Below, in pieces: positions 8,293-17,538 of a DNA stretch of 64,000 nucleotides. Position numbers and translations under genes: made by a program. Origin of the DNA: Clostridiales bacterium UBA6114 (lineage in GTDB: Bacteria > Bacillota > Clostridia > Oscillospirales > Butyricicoccaceae); assembly GCA_002423435.1 (NCBI GenBank), contig DIWE01000022.1, positions 1 through 64,000 of the forward strand. Reading direction: 5' to 3'. The notes under the pieces were generated by a model that was not told the origin of the DNA, did not search any database, and worked only from the letters and a program-made list of their open reading frames with translations. Position 1 is the stretch's first letter; the number at the start of each line of letters is the position of its first letter.

Positions 8293-8967
8293 TCATTTGA
8301 AGCAATCCGGGTATTTCTCGCGGATAACCTCTTGATCGATCTGAAACCGCATCAGATGCTTTGCAATCAGCTCCTTTGCAAGCTCCGGTTTATTGTTTTT
8401 GATTGCCTCGAAAACGGAGCGGTGGTCGTTGACGAGCTTTGAGTCTTTGATCACATTCAGCCTCATGCTGCGTACCCGGTCCAAATGAATGCTCATGCTG
8501 TCCACCATGTAATAGCACCGCATCTTATTGCAAATCTGATAAAGGTATTTATGGAATTGATTGTCCAGCTCCAACAGCTTATCGGGAGACGGGTTTTCGA
8601 GGTAGAACTCCTGCAGCCGAAGATTTTCCTCCAGCCACTCAAAATCTTCAGGTCCGGCCATTTCGCAGGCCTTTTCCACAATGGCGCTTTCCATTGTCAG
8701 GCGGATAAAGCTCGCTTCCTCAACCAGGCTATAGTCGATCAGCGAGACTCTGCTCCCCCGCTGCGGATAAATCTCGACGATCTGGGCCTTTGACAATTCA
8801 ATCAAGGCCTCCCTCACCGGAGTGCGGGACAAGCCCAGTCCCTTTGCAATCTCCTGTTCGCTCAAAAGACTGCCCGGCTTTAATTCCAGGCTGATAATAT
8901 TGTCCCGCATAATCCTCAATGCGTATTCTCTTCCCGTTTCCTTCGCTAAGCGTTCTTTTACTTGCAT
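8293..8967 (-). CDS. GntR-family regulator, FCD subgroup
   Basis: A 224-aa protein. The winged helix-turn-helix is at about residues 10-75 (LSEQEIAKGLGLSRTPVREAL). An all-helical FCD ligand domain follows (about 80-210), with Asp and His metal ligands spread as in the subgroup (for instance DNQFHKYLY). Such proteins usually repress catabolic operons and are released by a sugar acid or organic acid. It is the last gene of unit 1, 25 bp after the fructuronate reductase gene, so it is probably autoregulated with the operon. The TATACTAGTATA palindrome over the unit-1 promoter at 19824-19835 is the best candidate operator. Confidence 0.9.
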   Translation of the reverse strand: MQVKERLAKETGREYALRIMRDNIISLELKPGSLLSEQEIAKGLGLSRTPVREALIELSKAQIVEIYPQRGSRVSLIDYSLVEEASFIRLTMESAIVEKACEMAGPEDFEWLEENLRLQEFYLENPSPDKLLELDNQFHKYLYQICNKMRCYYMVDSMSIHLDRVRSMRLNVIKDSKLVNDHRSVFEAIKNNKPELAKELIAKHLMRFQIDQEVIREKYPDCFK

Positions 8968-8992
8968 TCAATTTACCCCAAATTTCATATAC

Positions 8993-10636
8993 TCACATTA
9001 CCGGCATCTTCCCGGTTTGGCCGCAGTATTTCCCAAGGGTCGCTCTCACGGCGCCGGGTCCTGCAATCAACTCACAAAACATTTTTTCGATTTTGTCCTC
9101 TAGCCCGGCTTCGCATAAATCAACCGCGAACAGCGACGTATTCGACAGGATACCGCCCAGCCGCCCCTTGCAGCTTTCCGGCTTTCCCACTTCTATGCCC
9201 CGCAGCCCCTCCTGCAATTTATCAAGCATGGGGTCGGGGCTTAAGTCCATTTTCACACCCCTGTCGTCGACACCGAGCAAATATCTGAGCCACCCGGCAA
9301 TTGCGAGGGGAATGCAGGTCAAAGCCCTCACATCCAATTCCGGATTTGCAAGATACGCTTTGATGGTTTCCCCGAAACGAATCGGGATTTTTAAGCTGGT
9401 ATCCGTCGCTATCCGCTGCGGCGTATCGGGGATAAAAGGATTCGGCAGGCGCTCTTCGATGACCTCTCTGATAAAGTCCGTCGGATTTAATATGCCGGGA
9501 TGGGTGACGACCGGCATTCCCTCCCGGTATCCGATTCCGCATACCAGGTTTTTTAAGTGCCGATCCTTCATTTCTTCTGCAATACTAGTATACCCCAGCA
9601 GACATCCATAGACGGCCAACGCGGTATGCAGCGGATTGAGGCATGTCGTGACCTTCATGCGCTCCGTTTTGTTTACCGTATCCCGGCTGGTCATATACAC
9701 GCCCGCTTCTTCAAGAGCGGGGCGGCCGTTCGGGAACCGGTCCTCCACTACCAGATACTGCGGGACCTCTGCGTTGACAAAAGGCGCGATAAAGGTGTTT
9801 CGTTCGGTCACAACGGAGCCCATGCCCGCGATTCCCAGCCCCCGAAGCCGCTCCTCGACGGCGGTCGCCGGTCTGGGCGTGATCTTGTCAATCATCGTCC
9901 ACGGAAACGCGATCTTTTCCTCATTGTCCAAATAGGCGAGAAAATCCGCCCCGACAAAGCCGTTTCGATTCCATGCTTTTGCAATTTCCATAACGCTTGA
10001 CTTGAGCTTTTCGCCGTTATGGCTGCAATTGTCCATGCTGACTAAGGCGATCGGCGCGGCGTTTTCCAAAAACCGCCGATATAAAAGACAGGCTGCAATG
10101 CTCATCGCGTGACGCGGTTTCCCAGGGCCCGCGCCCATATCCTCCAAAACGACCGGCAGATATTCTCCCGCCATATTTTTTAATGTATACCCTTTTTCCG
10201 TTATGGTAAAGCTGATCATCTGCAGGCCGGGATCCGCAGCGATATCCGTAAGGCGCGCCATTTGTTCCGCGCTCGAGCTGTCCGCGCACAATGCTTCCGC
10301 TACACTGCCGATCACCTCGTAACCCATGCTGCCGTCCGCTTTTAAATCGACCATCAAGGTCAGATTGTCAAAGGGCACATATATCTTTCGGATAATGTCA
10401 TAATCGAAGGTATCTGCGGCAATTATACCACTTTTCACCAATCCTTTGTTTAAAAGTTTTTGAGAAAGGCGGGCGATAAATCCCCGAAAAATATTTCCCG
10501 CTCCAAAATGAAGCCAAATCGGATTTCTTTTCGTATATGCGGACATTTCTCCGCAATCAAATTGCGGCAGAATGACGCCCGCCGCGCTCCAGGCGCCGCC
10601 GGCCTTTTTCAGACAATCCGCGTTTAATTCAAGCAT
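8993..10636 (-). CDS. uxuB: Fructuronate reductase, mannitol-dehydrogenase family
   Basis: A 547-aa NAD-dependent polyol/uronate dehydrogenase. The N-terminal Rossmann motif FGAGNIFRGF is typical, and so is the C-terminal mannitol-dehydrogenase domain with KLRILNGHS-like helices. It would interconvert D-fructuronate and D-mannonate. It follows uxuA directly, which fixes the assignment; alone, the family also includes tagaturonate reductase. The coding sequence contains an 11-of-12 match to the unit-1 promoter palindrome (9581-9592). Some Firmicute UxuB proteins have this longer length. Confidence 0.9.
   Translation of the reverse strand: MLELNADCLKKAGGAWSAAGVILPQFDCGEMSAYTKRNPIWLHFGAGNIFRGFIARLSQKLLNKGLVKSGIIAADTFDYDIIRKIYVPFDNLTLMVDLKADGSMGYEVIGSVAEALCADSSSAEQMARLTDIAADPGLQMISFTITEKGYTLKNMAGEYLPVVLEDMGAGPGKPRHAMSIAACLLYRRFLENAAPIALVSMDNCSHNGEKLKSSVMEIAKAWNRNGFVGADFLAYLDNEEKIAFPWTMIDKITPRPATAVEERLRGLGIAGMGSVVTERNTFIAPFVNAEVPQYLVVEDRFPNGRPALEEAGVYMTSRDTVNKTERMKVTTCLNPLHTALAVYGCLLGYTSIAEEMKDRHLKNLVCGIGYREGMPVVTHPGILNPTDFIREVIEERLPNPFIPDTPQRIATDTSLKIPIRFGETIKAYLANPELDVRALTCIPLAIAGWLRYLLGVDDRGVKMDLSPDPMLDKLQEGLRGIEVGKPESCKGRLGGILSNTSLFAVDLCEAGLEDKIEKMFCELIAGPGAVRATLGKYCGQTGKMPVM
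9581..9592. promoter_or_regulatory. Possible intragenic operator (near-match to the unit-1 palindrome)
   Basis: AATACTAGTATA differs at one base from TATACTAGTATA at the unit-1 promoter. It lies inside uxuB. It could be a secondary GntR site or chance. Confidence 0.25.
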
Positions 10637-10672
10637 ATTTGCGATCGTTCCTTTCGTATAAGGTGAGGGGAG

Positions 10673-11782
10673 TCAAATCGAACCCGCCTTAACTGATTTC
10701 GGCCCGTCACCCGCGCCGCACTTTTCCGCCGCTTCCCAAAGCCCGAGAATATAGCTGCTCCCGATTGCCCTGTCGTACAGGCCATAGCCTGGGCGGGCCT
10801 TCTCTCCCCAGAGCATGCGGCCGTGGTCCGGTCTTACGTACCCGTCAAAGCCCGCGTCATACAGGGCTTTTACAATGGCATACATATCGAGATCCCCGCA
10901 TCGGCTCAAATGGGCGGACTCATTGAAATCCTTTTCGTTGATATGCTTTATATTTCTTAAATGGACAAACGGAACCCTTCCCAAGGACGCAAACTCTTTC
11001 GCCATGGCCGGAATATCATTGGCCAAATCGGAGCCCAGGCTTCCCGTGCACAGGGTGAGGCCGTTTGCGGGGCTCTCGTTTAATTTCAGAAACGTCCGGA
11101 TATTTTCCGCGTTTGTAATCACCTTCGGGAGGCCATACAGCGGCCACGGCGGATCATCCGGATGAATTCCGAACCGGATCCCCGCTTCTTCCGCGCAAGG
11201 TATAACGGCATCCAAAAAATACTTCATATTGTCCCAGTACTGCTCGTGCGTTACGCCCTGATAAAACTCGATGTCTCTTGCCATAGCCGGGATACGTTCC
11301 GCCTCCCAGCCGGGAAGCGAATACCCCCTTGCCTTTTTTGCCATAGAATCGGCCATTGCGGCCGGATTCATCCTAAGCACCTCTTCGTGGCGGTAAGCCA
11401 TGGCCGTGCTGCCGTCCGGCAGCGGAAACTCGAGATCGCTTCTCGCCCAGTCAATGACCGGCATAAAATTATAGCAGACACATTTAACGCCCGCCTGGCC
11501 CAGGTTCCGGACCGTATCTATGTAGGCTTCGATATATCTGTCCCGGCCGGGCGCTCCCTTTTTAATATCCTCGTGGATATTGACGCTCTCGATGACCTCC
11601 ATCTCAAGGCCGGCATCATTGATCTCTTTTCTCAACGCCTGCAGAACCTTAAGAGGCCATACTTCCCCGACGGGGATCTGCGGCAGGCAGGTAGCCACGC
11701 CGGAAATTCCCGGAATCTGCCTGATTTGCTGCAAAGTAACGCTGTCGTCCCCGTATGGGAACCAGCGAAATATCATTTTCAA
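10673..11782 (-). CDS. uxuA: Mannonate dehydratase
   Basis: A 369-aa TIM-barrel enzyme that dehydrates D-mannonate to 2-keto-3-deoxygluconate with a divalent metal. The N-terminus KMIFRWFPYGDDSVTLQQIR and the segments VIESVNIHEDIKKG and YVRPDHGRMLWGE are typical of UxuA. The start is read as TTG at 11782, because known UxuA proteins begin MKM-FRW and AAGGTG lies 7 nt upstream; the ATG at 11776 is the alternative. It sits between the transketolase genes and uxuB. The next enzymes of the classical pathway, KDG kinase and aldolase, are not in the window. Confidence 0.94.
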   Translation of the reverse strand: MKMIFRWFPYGDDSVTLQQIRQIPGISGVATCLPQIPVGEVWPLKVLQALRKEINDAGLEMEVIESVNIHEDIKKGAPGRDRYIEAYIDTVRNLGQAGVKCVCYNFMPVIDWARSDLEFPLPDGSTAMAYRHEEVLRMNPAAMADSMAKKARGYSLPGWEAERIPAMARDIEFYQGVTHEQYWDNMKYFLDAVIPCAEEAGIRFGIHPDDPPWPLYGLPKVITNAENIRTFLKLNESPANGLTLCTGSLGSDLANDIPAMAKEFASLGRVPFVHLRNIKHINEKDFNESAHLSRCGDLDMYAIVKALYDAGFDGYVRPDHGRMLWGEKARPGYGLYDRAIGSSYILGLWEAAEKCGAGDGPKSVKAGSI

Positions 11783-11846
11783 ACGACCACACCTTTCTCG
11801 ATAACCCCGGCTTCATATAAAGCGGGCAAAAAACGGAAGCATTATT

Positions 11847-12773
11847 TCATAGCAAAACCTGTCTGCATTTACCTGCGATGTTTTCCGCCGTCAGGCCATA
11901 GGCGTAAAAAAGCTCTTCCGGCTTTCCGGATCTGCCGAACTGATCCTCTACGCCGACCATGGCGAATTTTGCGCCGCCGCGGCCCGCCGTCACCTCCGCG
12001 ACCGCCGACCCCAGGCCCCCGATAACGGAATGCTCCTCCGCGGTCACGATCCCCTTGAATTTCCGGTTGGCCTCGAGGATATATTCCCGGTCGATCGGCT
12101 TAATCGTGCCCATATTCACTATTTCGGCGCTGATCCCCTCTTCCTTAAGCCGCTTTGCCGCCTCAAGGGCCAACGGGACCATCAGCCCGGCCGCCATGAT
12201 ACAGACATCCGTTCCTTTTTTCAGTACGGTTGCCTTTCCGATAAGAAACGGCGTATCCTCCGCGGTTAAGTCGGGACTCGGCTGTCTGGAAACCCTGATA
12301 TAAACCGGGCCGTCAAACTCCGCCGCGGCAAAGATCGCTTTCTTCGTTTCGATACAGTCGCAGGGAACCAGCACCGTCATTCCGGGGATAACCCTCATGA
12401 GCGCGATGTCTTCGATCGCCTGATGGCTTCCCCCGTCCTCACCTACGCTGATTCCCGGATGCGTACATGCGATTTTTACATTGGCTCTTGAGTAGGCGAT
12501 CGAATTGCGGACCTGTTCATAGGTGCGCCCCGCCCCGAATATCGCGAACGTGCTCACAAACGGGATCAGGCCGGAATGGGCGAACCCGGCGGCCGCGCAC
12601 ATCATGTTTGCCTCGGCAATGCCGAAATTAAAAAAGCGTTCGGGGTACTCCCTCCGGAATATTTCCGTCATTGTGGCGTGTGCCAGATCCGCATCCATGA
12701 CGACAACCTTCCCGTTTTTTGCCCCGAGCTCGACCAGCGCCTCCCCGTATGCCTGTCTCAACGCTTTACTCAT
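11847..12773 (-). CDS. Transketolase-like enzyme, C-terminal subunit
   Basis: A 308-aa protein equal to the pyrimidine-binding and C-terminal domains of transketolase. It carries the conserved segments MDADLAHATM, FNFGIAEANMMCAAAGFA and THPGISVGEDGGSHQAIED. It functions with the 269-aa TPP-binding subunit encoded just upstream, whose stop overlaps this start by 8 bp. Split transketolases of this kind serve catabolic pathways as well as central metabolism; characterised examples include apulose-4-phosphate transketolase and a sulfosugar transketolase. The location between an epimerase and uxuA suggests a dedicated catabolic role. Confidence 0.92.
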   Translation of the reverse strand: MSKALRQAYGEALVELGAKNGKVVVMDADLAHATMTEIFRREYPERFFNFGIAEANMMCAAAGFAHSGLIPFVSTFAIFGAGRTYEQVRNSIAYSRANVKIACTHPGISVGEDGGSHQAIEDIALMRVIPGMTVLVPCDCIETKKAIFAAAEFDGPVYIRVSRQPSPDLTAEDTPFLIGKATVLKKGTDVCIMAAGLMVPLALEAAKRLKEEGISAEIVNMGTIKPIDREYILEANRKFKGIVTAEEHSVIGGLGSAVAEVTAGRGGAKFAMVGVEDQFGRSGKPEELFYAYGLTAENIAGKCRQVLL

Positions 12774-13575
12774 GTTCCTTCATCTCCAGTTCCTTGAGTG
12801 CGGCTTCAAATTCGTCGTCATTCGGGGCTTTGCCATGCCAGCCGACCCGGTTTTCCATGAAAGAGACGCCTTTACCTTTGACCGTCCTGCATTCGACGAA
12901 TTTCGGCCGGCCCTTCGGCAGGGCTTTGAAAACGGGAATCATAGCCTGGGCGTCGTGGCCGTCCACAGACACGCAGTCGAACCCAAACGCTTCAAATTTC
13001 TTCATTATATTTCCGATCCCCATGATCTGGTCGTTTGTCCCGTCGATCTGGAGATGATTATGGTCTAAAATCATCACAAAATTGTCCAAATGATAATGGG
13101 CGGCCGCCATCGCGGTTTCCCATATAAGCCCCTCCTGGCACTCGCCGTCGCCGACGACCGTGTATACCCTGTAACTTTCGCCTTTGTATTTTGCGGCCAT
13201 CGCCATGCCGAGGGCAATCGCCGCCCCCTGTCCCAGAGACCCCGTGCTGGCGTCAATCCCCGGGATTTTATGCATGTCGGGATGGCCCTGCAGATAGCTG
13301 TCGATCCGCCTCAGCGTCCAAAGATCCTCCCTCGGGAAAAAGCCGACGTCCGCCAAAATCGCATAAAGCGCCGGACAGCTGTGTCCCTTGCTCATTACGA
13401 ATCTGTCCCGATCGGGCCGCTGCGCGTCTTTTGCATCGTAGCGCAAGACCCCATAATACAGCGCTGCCAGGATATCAAGGCAGGACAATGACCCGCCCGG
13501 ATGTCCCGAACCGCAGGCATGTATCATCCGCAGAACGTCTTTTCTCAATTCCAGTCCCTTTTTTTTATAATCCAT
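12766..13575 (-). CDS. Transketolase-like enzyme, N-terminal (TPP-binding) subunit
   Basis: A 269-aa protein with the thiamine-diphosphate domain of transketolase. The substrate loop GSGHPGGSLSCLDI is near residues 22-35, and the TPP/Mg motif begins GDGECQEGLIWE and ends in NFVMILDHN. It forms the TPP site together with the C-terminal subunit encoded by the overlapping next gene. No separate central-metabolism transketolase is visible in the window, so housekeeping use cannot be excluded, but its place inside the uronate/TRAP operon argues for a ketose or keto-acid substrate of that pathway. Confidence 0.92.
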   Translation of the reverse strand: MDYKKKGLELRKDVLRMIHACGSGHPGGSLSCLDILAALYYGVLRYDAKDAQRPDRDRFVMSKGHSCPALYAILADVGFFPREDLWTLRRIDSYLQGHPDMHKIPGIDASTGSLGQGAAIALGMAMAAKYKGESYRVYTVVGDGECQEGLIWETAMAAAHYHLDNFVMILDHNHLQIDGTNDQIMGIGNIMKKFEAFGFDCVSVDGHDAQAMIPVFKALPKGRPKFVECRTVKGKGVSFMENRVGWHGKAPNDDEFEAALKELEMKEHE

Positions 13576-13602
13576 AACCGATACCTCAAATACTGTTTCT
13601 CG

Positions 13603-14502
13603 TTAAATCGTTGATCCCTCAAACTGATTTCTGATATAACTCAGACCTTTTCGCATCGCCTCGATCCTGCCCTCTATGGAATTGTCCGGCAGCAGATCTC
13701 TCCACATCCGCATGGGATATGTCGCTTCCTCATCGAAGGTCACAACGGCCTCGATTGTGACAGTTCCGTCGTATCCCGCCGCGCGCAGGGCATTGCCGAT
13801 TCCCTTCCAGCCGATTCTGGCGGCGTGGTGCGGGATCATCCGGTTCGGCTCCGAAACATGGAAATGCCCGATATAGCCTTTGGCCGACAATATGGCGCTT
13901 TCGATATCATCCTCCTCGATATTCATGTGGTACACATCCAGCAAAAGCTTGCAATGGCTGCTCGAGACCTGTCTTAAGAATTCGATCCCCTCGGAAACCG
14001 TATTGATAATATAGTTTTCATAACGGTTCAAGGGTTCCAAGTACAGTAAAGTACCGCATTCCTCAGCCGTAGGCATGGCTTTTTGCATGCATTCAATGCT
14101 TCTCTTCGTTCTGTCATATTTGATTTTCCTGTTCAGCAGGTCATCGTCATATCTCGTTGGCCAGTCGGAATACAGCACGCCCCCCATCTTTGTCCCGCCC
14201 AGAGCCTTAACCGCACGGATTCCCCTGATCAGATGGTTTACCGCCTGTTCCCTTATCCCGGGATCTTCCGACCTCATATCGATGCCCCTGGGATAGGCAA
14301 AGCTAAATAACAGCTCAAGCCCGTTTTCCTCCGCCATTTTGCGGATTTCCCCGATTTTCCGCATCTCTCCGTTCATGGCCGCGTCGGGAGGCCGGAATTC
14401 CACCGTTTCCGCTCCGGCCTCTCTCGCCTGGTTAAAAAATGTCCCCAAATCGCTCGGGTCAAAATAATTTCCCCACGTCATTTTGTGCAAACCGAATTTC
14501 AA
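13603..14502 (-). CDS. Sugar phosphate isomerase/epimerase, xylose-isomerase-like TIM barrel
   Basis: A 299-aa protein of the AP-endonuclease-2/xylose-isomerase-like barrel family, which includes hydroxypyruvate isomerase, tagatose epimerase and IolE/IolI. Acidic and His ligands of the metal site are visible in LYLEPLNRYENY, LLLDVYHMNIEE, GHFHVSEPNRMIPHH and VTIEAVVTFDEE. It probably isomerises or epimerises a free keto-sugar or keto-acid in this operon. Translation appears to begin at TTG (14502) with AAGGAGG 9 nt upstream. Substrate not deducible. Confidence 0.85.
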   Translation of the reverse strand: MKFGLHKMTWGNYFDPSDLGTFFNQAREAGAETVEFRPPDAAMNGEMRKIGEIRKMAEENGLELLFSFAYPRGIDMRSEDPGIREQAVNHLIRGIRAVKALGGTKMGGVLYSDWPTRYDDDLLNRKIKYDRTKRSIECMQKAMPTAEECGTLLYLEPLNRYENYIINTVSEGIEFLRQVSSSHCKLLLDVYHMNIEEDDIESAILSAKGYIGHFHVSEPNRMIPHHAARIGWKGIGNALRAAGYDGTVTIEAVVTFDEEATYPMRMWRDLLPDNSIEGRIEAMRKGLSYIRNQFEGSTI

Positions 14503-14542
14503 TTCTTAACCTCCTTCGCCGTCCGTCCAAGAAGACCCGTAC

Positions 14543-15838
14543 TTACGATAAGATGTTCGGAAGCCACATGATAACCTGCGGTACGTATGTGCAAAGGAAC
14601 AGGACGACTATTTCTATAAACAAAAACGGTATCACCGCCTTGACAAAAGCCTCCATCTTTGTTTCCGTTATCTGGCAGGTGACAAACATTAAAGTGCCGA
14701 AAGGAGGTGTGACGCCGCCGATCGTCAGATTGATCGACATGATAATGCCGAACTGAATCAGATCGATTCCCAGCGCGCTCGCCGCGGGAGCCAAAAGCGG
14801 TGCCGTCAAAACCATCGCCGCGCCGCCGTCGAAAAAGCATCCGATGATCAGCAGAAGAATATTGACCGCCAGTAAATAAAGCCCCGGAGAGGTAAACGCC
14901 GAGGTCAGTGCGCTCGATATGAGCTGGGGAATGCTTTCCCAGGTCAGATAACGCCCCAGCGCCTGCGCCGCCGCCAGCAGAAACATGATCGGCGCCGTGG
15001 ATTGTAAGGTCTCTTCTATAATCGGTATGAGATCCGACACCTTAATCTGCTTATATACGAACATGCCGATGATCAATGCGTAAATCGCGCAGATCGCACC
15101 GCCCTCCGTAGCCGTAAATATGCCCAGGCGAAGGCCCATGATCAAACCGAACGGCACTAAAAGCGCCCAAATGGATTCTTTTAGGTTTACCGCAAGCTCC
15201 TTCACGGTTGCGGATTTTTCGCGGTGAGCCTTATAATTTCTCATGTTGGAAATGACGCCGGCCACCAGCATTAAGCCGAGCGTCAGCATTATTCCGGGAA
15301 TCACGCCGCCGTAAAACATTTTCTGAACCGAGACATTGGCCGCCGTCGCGTACATGATCAGAATGATTCCGGGCGGAATGATCGGCGTGATAACGGACGA
15401 GGTTGCGGTCACCGCGGCGGAAAACGCACGGCTGTATCCCAGCCGTTCCATTTCCGGGACGAGGATCTTCGACTGCATGGACGCGTCGGCAAGGGAAGAT
15501 CCCGACAGCCCTCCCATCATCGCGCTGAGCAGGATATTGACATGCGCCAGGCCGCCTTTGAAATGCCCGACCAGAAGATCCGCAAGCTCCAACAAACGCT
15601 TTGTAATGCCCGCATAGTTGAAAATAACGCCTGCAAGCGTAAAAAACGGGACCGCAAGGTACGTAAAGGTTTCCATTGTCGACGACATCTTCTGAATCAT
15701 CATTGTGTTCGGCGCCATGGTCTGCCCGAAGATGAAATACAATAACGTCGATGAGATCATCGCGTACGCCACCGGCATTTTCAAAAGCAGCAAAACCAGC
15801 ATCAGAACCAGCGGGAGATACGTCCAAAGATTTTCCAT
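14543..15838 (-). CDS. dctM: TRAP transporter large permease (DctM)
   Basis: A 431-aa membrane protein with about 12 hydrophobic helices and the DctM signatures FTLAGVIFNYAGITKRLLEL, GGLSGSSLADA and GVTPPFGTLMF. It is the Na+-coupled translocation subunit of a tripartite TRAP carrier and works with the DctQ and DctP genes directly upstream (12-bp gap to DctQ). TRAP systems carry dicarboxylates, sugar acids and uronates. With uxuA and uxuB downstream, a hexuronate or related sugar acid is the best guess. Confidence 0.93.
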   Translation of the reverse strand: MENLWTYLPLVLMLVLLLLKMPVAYAMISSTLLYFIFGQTMAPNTMMIQKMSSTMETFTYLAVPFFTLAGVIFNYAGITKRLLELADLLVGHFKGGLAHVNILLSAMMGGLSGSSLADASMQSKILVPEMERLGYSRAFSAAVTATSSVITPIIPPGIILIMYATAANVSVQKMFYGGVIPGIMLTLGLMLVAGVISNMRNYKAHREKSATVKELAVNLKESIWALLVPFGLIMGLRLGIFTATEGGAICAIYALIIGMFVYKQIKVSDLIPIIEETLQSTAPIMFLLAAAQALGRYLTWESIPQLISSALTSAFTSPGLYLLAVNILLLIIGCFFDGGAAMVLTAPLLAPAASALGIDLIQFGIIMSINLTIGGVTPPFGTLMFVTCQITETKMEAFVKAVIPFLFIEIVVLFLCTYVPQVIMWLPNILS

Positions 15839-15850
15839 AACATGTCCTCC

Positions 15851-16330
15851 CTATTTCTTCTTTTCGGATTCCGGTCTGAACAGAAAAGCAATCGACGTAA
15901 TGCTCATGATCACAAAAGCGATTGCCGCCGGCATATACATAAACGTATAGGGAATTTCAAGATACGCGGTCCTTCTGCTCCACCCCGTGATCGCGAGCGC
16001 AATGCTGTAATATGCGACTGCAATGTTTGTGGCTGTAAGCACGAAATTGATTAAAAGGTCCACGTACTTCTGTACCTGCGCGGGCAGCTTATCCACAAAA
16101 ACATCCACCGCCACCAGGCCTTTGCTTCTGTACATCCGGCATACCCCGATGAATACGCTCCAATTAAAGCCCAGATAGGCGATTTCTTCCGCAAACGCAA
16201 ACGATTTTGATAAAATATATCTGCTGAATACATTGATGCTGATCATCAGCACCATTATGACAAAAGCGGCAATCGAAACGACTCTCTCCGCCTTCTCTTC
16301 CCGTCTCGCAAAGTTTGTTCCCATACTCAC
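15851..16330 (-). CDS. dctQ: TRAP transporter small permease (DctQ)
   Basis: A 159-aa protein with four hydrophobic segments and the DctQ pattern EEIAYLGFNWSVFIGVCRMY. It couples the binding protein to the large permease. The frame opens at a GTG (16330) with AAAGGG about 9 nt upstream; the ATG two codons later is possible. It is preceded by a strong intercistronic hairpin after dctP. Confidence 0.9.
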   Translation of the reverse strand: MSMGTNFARREEKAERVVSIAAFVIMVLMISINVFSRYILSKSFAFAEEIAYLGFNWSVFIGVCRMYRSKGLVAVDVFVDKLPAQVQKYVDLLINFVLTATNIAVAYYSIALAITGWSRRTAYLEIPYTFMYMPAAIAFVIMSITSIAFLFRPESEKKK

Positions 16331-16353
16331 ACCCGAAACCCTTTCTTTTGGAT

Positions 16354-16391
16354 AAGAACCCAGTATTGCACGGCAGCAATACCGGGTTCTT
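16354..16391 (-). promoter_or_regulatory. Intercistronic hairpin between dctP and dctQ
   Basis: AAGAACCC-A-GTATTGC pairs with GCAATAC-C-GGGTTCTT around a 6-nt loop (one mismatch). No T-run follows on the minus strand, so it more likely protects the dctP message from 3' decay, giving more binding protein than permease, than ends transcription. The second TRAP cluster has a hairpin in the same place. Confidence 0.65.
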
Positions 16392-16417
16392 ACGGATATC
16401 AGCTTATCCCCCGAATT

Positions 16418-17473
16418 CTATTTGCCGCCGTACAGGAATTCGTACGCTTTCTGATACAGCCCGTCGGTCCATTCAGGAAAAGCGGCTTCAACATTCGCTT
16501 TGCTGTATTCGATAAACGGCGTTTTGTCGATCTCGGTAATCGTTACGCCTTCGTCAATAAGCTTCTGGTCGTACTCCTGCGCGATGGCGCTTGTCAAATC
16601 CACGGTCTCCTGCGCAAATTCCTGGCCCACGGTCATAAATGCGTTCTGCGCGACCTCCGGCAGGCTGTCGAACACCTGCTTCGACATGATGACCGCGCTG
16701 TTGCAGACCAGATGCTCCGTCTTGATCAGGTTTTTGCATACCTCATATACCTTGCTGGAATAAAGGAGAGTGGACGGGCTCTCGCAGGCGTCCGCAACCC
16801 CCTGCGTCAGCGCCTGATACACTTCGCTCCACGCGGTATTGGTGGCGTTTGCGCCCAGGCACTCCGCTGTGAAGTTCCACATCTTTGACGTGCCGACTCT
16901 CAGTTTGACATTTGAAAAATCAGACGCGCTTTGCACCTTTGGTTTGGAAATGACGTTTCTGGTTCCAAAATAGATGACGGAAAATACGTGAACCCCGTTA
17001 TTATCCAGTGCGGAGTCAATGGTTTTGCCGATATCCGACTGCCACAGCTTATAAATCTGGGAGGGCTCCTGGATCAGGTAAGGCACGTGATAAATGGATG
17101 CGTCCGGGCAGTAGTTCACGAGTCCCGCGTAATCCGGGATGCCGATAAACTCGGCGCCGCCTGCGATGGCTTCCGTGATCTCGTCGTTTGTCCCAAGGGA
17201 TTGCCCTGTGTACAGCTCGAATTTTACGGTGCCTTCGGACGCCTTTTCAATCCTGCCGAAGAAATCCTGCCACCATGCGTACTGCGGGTCCGTCGTGCCG
17301 ACGGTAAGGTTCACTTTGAAGAGCTTTGCATCGGCAGGCGCCGATGTGTCGTTTGTCGCGGCAGCGGTCCCCTCGTTTGTGCCCGTCGCCGCCGGGGCGC
17401 CGCCGGATGCGCAGCCCGCAAGGCAAGAAAGCATGACCAATGTGAGTATTCCCGCCAAAAATCTTTTTTTCAT
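16418..17473 (-). CDS. dctP: TRAP transporter substrate-binding lipoprotein (DctP)
   Basis: A 351-aa lipoprotein. The signal peptide ends in the lipobox LAGC (Cys21), followed by a Gly/Ala/Thr-rich linker and then the DctP fold. The Arg that usually binds the substrate carboxylate is present in the segment VKLRVGTSKMW. It captures the substrate outside the membrane and delivers it to DctQM. It is the third gene of unit 1, after the dehydrogenase and the IolB-like isomerase genes. Confidence 0.93.
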   Translation of the reverse strand: MKKRFLAGILTLVMLSCLAGCASGGAPAATGTNEGTAAATNDTSAPADAKLFKVNLTVGTTDPQYAWWQDFFGRIEKASEGTVKFELYTGQSLGTNDEITEAIAGGAEFIGIPDYAGLVNYCPDASIYHVPYLIQEPSQIYKLWQSDIGKTIDSALDNNGVHVFSVIYFGTRNVISKPKVQSASDFSNVKLRVGTSKMWNFTAECLGANATNTAWSEVYQALTQGVADACESPSTLLYSSKVYEVCKNLIKTEHLVCNSAVIMSKQVFDSLPEVAQNAFMTVGQEFAQETVDLTSAIAQEYDQKLIDEGVTITEIDKTPFIEYSKANVEAAFPEWTDGLYQKAYEFLYGGK

Positions 17474-17538
17474 TTTTCTCTCCCTTTCATGAATGTTGAT
17501 ATATGTTAGTATCCCTGTCCTATTTAATTACAGCCGTC